34,271 nt of DNA from Mangrovicoccus algicola. Lineage in GTDB: Bacteria; Pseudomonadota; Alphaproteobacteria; Rhodobacterales; Rhodobacteraceae. Below are positions 33,138 through 34,271 of the stretch, in pieces. The position numbers and the translations under genes were made by a program. The notes beneath the pieces were generated by a model that saw only the letters and a program-made list of their open reading frames with translations, had not been told where the DNA came from and made no database searches. The stretch's first letter is position 1. Each line of letters opens with the position of its first letter. The stretch spans positions 1 to 34,271 of the forward strand of contig NZ_JACVXA010000054.1 of assembly GCF_014903745.1 (NCBI RefSeq), read 5' to 3'.

Positions 33138-34271
33138 TCCGGATCCTGGCCCTTCTTCTTGTTCTGCTGCTGCCGGACCCTGCCCCGGCCCAGGAGGCCG
33201 CGGCGGAGGCGCCGCCCGACGGACCGATCCTGCGCCAAGAGCTGGACCCAGCCGAAGGCGCGCCCGGGCAGGTCCTGACCCTGCGGCTGACGGTGCTGGT
33301 GCCCAGCTACATGCCCGAACCTCCGGTCTGGCCCGCGCTGCAGACCCCCGACCTGAAGATCACCCTGCCCGAACGCGGCAGCGGGCCGGTCAGCGAACGC
33401 GTGGGCGGCGAGACCTGGTCGGGCATCTCGCGGCGCTACGAGATCACGCCGCTGCATCCCGGGGCGTATGCGCTGCCGCCCATCTCGGTGGGCGTGACCT
33501 GGGCCGATGGCGAAAGCGGAGAGATCCGCAAGGCCACGGTCACCGGCGATCCGGTCCGGCTGACCGGGGTGGTGCCCGAGGCGGCGGCGGGGCTTGATCC
33601 CTTCCTGGCGGCGGAGGCGCTGACCCTGGATCTGCAGGTGGAGGGCACGCCGGAAGAGATGACCCAGGGGGACAGCGTCACGCTGACCCTGACCGCCACG
33701 ATCGAGGGCGGCACGCCGATGATGATCCCCGCGCTGCTGCAGGTGCCCGGGATCCCCGGCATCGCCGCATATCCGGACGAACCGCGCCTGAGCGAGACCG
33801 CTGACGGCGGCACGCGGGTCGAGTCGGTGACGCTGGTGGCCGAGGCCGGGGCGAAGGCCGATATCCCGGCGATCAAGGTGGACTGGTACGATCCCGCCAG
33901 CGACAGCATCCGCAGCGCCGCGACCGAGCCGGTGACGATCCGAGCCGAGGGGCCGCGCCTGCCGCGGCTGTCCCCGCAACAGCGCCGCTGGGCGGTGACG
34001 GCGGGCCTGGCGGGCCTGGGGCTGCTGGGCGGGGGCGCGCTTGCGTGGCGCAGGTTGCGGCCGCTGCGGCAACGCCGCGCCGAGGCCCGGCGCGCCTCCG
34101 AAGCCTTCGCCTGGGCGGCGCTGCAGGACGCGCTGCGCAAGCGGGACACGGCCAGGCTGCATCCGGCGCTGGATCTGTGGGCGGCGCGCTGCCCGGCCGC
34201 CGATCCGCGGCGCGATCCGCGGCTGGCCGGGGCGCTGGCGGCGATCGGGCGCGCCCGCTACGGACCGGGCG
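33134..34271 (+). CDS. batD: BatD-family protein (3' end outside window)
   Basis: An open frame of 379 codons continuing past the right edge. It encodes a signal peptide (residues 1-19, LALLLVLLLPDPAPAQ), then beta-rich periplasmic domains. The first, with GAPGQVLTLRLTVLVPSYMP, and a second, around QGDSVTLTLTATIEGGTP, fit the oxygen-tolerance/BatD family (PF13584). A membrane helix near 290-310 (AVTAGLAGLGLLGGGALAW) follows, then a cytoplasmic Arg/Ala-rich tail that is cut off. The ATG overlaps the batB stop. It closes the usual MoxR/Bat gene set. The lack of a stop is due to the window edge, not a mutation. Confidence 0.87.
   Translation, partial: MIRILALLLVLLLPDPAPAQEAAAEAPPDGPILRQELDPAEGAPGQVLTLRLTVLVPSYMPEPPVWPALQTPDLKITLPERGSGPVSERVGGETWSGISRRYEITPLHPGAYALPPISVGVTWADGESGEIRKATVTGDPVRLTGVVPEAAAGLDPFLAAEALTLDLQVEGTPEEMTQGDSVTLTLTATIEGGTPMMIPALLQVPGIPGIAAYPDEPRLSETADGGTRVESVTLVAEAGAKADIPAIKVDWYDPASDSIRSAATEPVTIRAEGPRLPRLSPQQRRWAVTAGLAGLGLLGGGALAWRRLRPLRQRRAEARRASEAFAWAALQDALRKRDTARLHPALDLWAARCPAADPRRDPRLAGALAAIGRARYGPG

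Noticed and set aside
28127-34271. A methanol dehydrogenase (mxa) operon
   Set aside because: The MoxR/VWA genes resemble part of it, but no mxaF, mxaI, cytochrome cL or PQQ genes are present; the gene order is that of the general MoxR/Bat cluster.

Overview
This 34.3 kb, very GC-rich window comes from the chromosome of an alphaproteobacterium, most likely a Rhodobacteraceae/Paracoccaceae member. The grounds are the alphaproteobacterial forms of SerC and long SerA, the TIGR01620 (YcjF-like)/YcjX pair, an IalB-family protein, a c2/c550-type cytochrome, and the pervasive GC-rich third codon positions. Those third positions create long antisense open frames over nearly every gene. I see no rRNA, tRNA, CRISPR array, insertion sequence, integrase or phage gene. 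The window reads as chromosomal backbone with one more accessory-looking block at the right end.

Layout. (1) 53-2588, minus: edd-eda, the two Entner-Doudoroff enzymes, behind a promoter overlapped by a LacI/GntR-type operator. (2) 2589-3254: a gene-free gap. (3) 3255-4535, minus: an Aer-like PAS sensor with a degenerate chemoreceptor-like tip. (4) 4715-7856, plus: a good promoter, a 19-codon isoleucine-rich (probably leaderless) leader peptide, then ileS. (5) 7894-10372, minus: ycjX followed by the TIGR01620 membrane protein. (6) 10502-17942: mixed single genes (MFS permease, idi, cytochrome c, TetR regulator, HAD hydrolase, a secreted unknown plus IalB-like pair, serB, and a four-helix membrane protein). 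(7) 18125-21002, plus: serC-serA; with serB about 1.1 kb away, the whole phosphorylated serine pathway sits together. (8) 21136-24304, plus: a metallophosphoesterase and a two-receiver hybrid histidine kinase. (9) 24312-25328, minus: an AraC-type regulator, divergent from the next block.

(10) 25484-34271, plus: a secreted arylsulfatase, a secreted HAD phosphatase, then moxR, DUF58, DUF4381, batA, batB and batD (cut by the window end). Five junctions from the HAD gene onward overlap as ATGA or TGATG, so the HAD gene is physically coupled to the MoxR/Bat complex. MoxR-type AAA+ ATPases with VWA proteins mature metal-dependent periplasmic enzymes in methylotrophs. A reasonable inference is that this copy serves the sulfatase, the HAD enzyme or the cell envelope.

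The two most interesting observations are the isoleucine-codon leader ORF in front of isoleucyl-tRNA synthetase, which suggests ribosome-mediated control of ileS, and the sulfatase-HAD-MoxR/Bat arrangement. Everything was read by eye; no database search, folding program or codon statistic was run.
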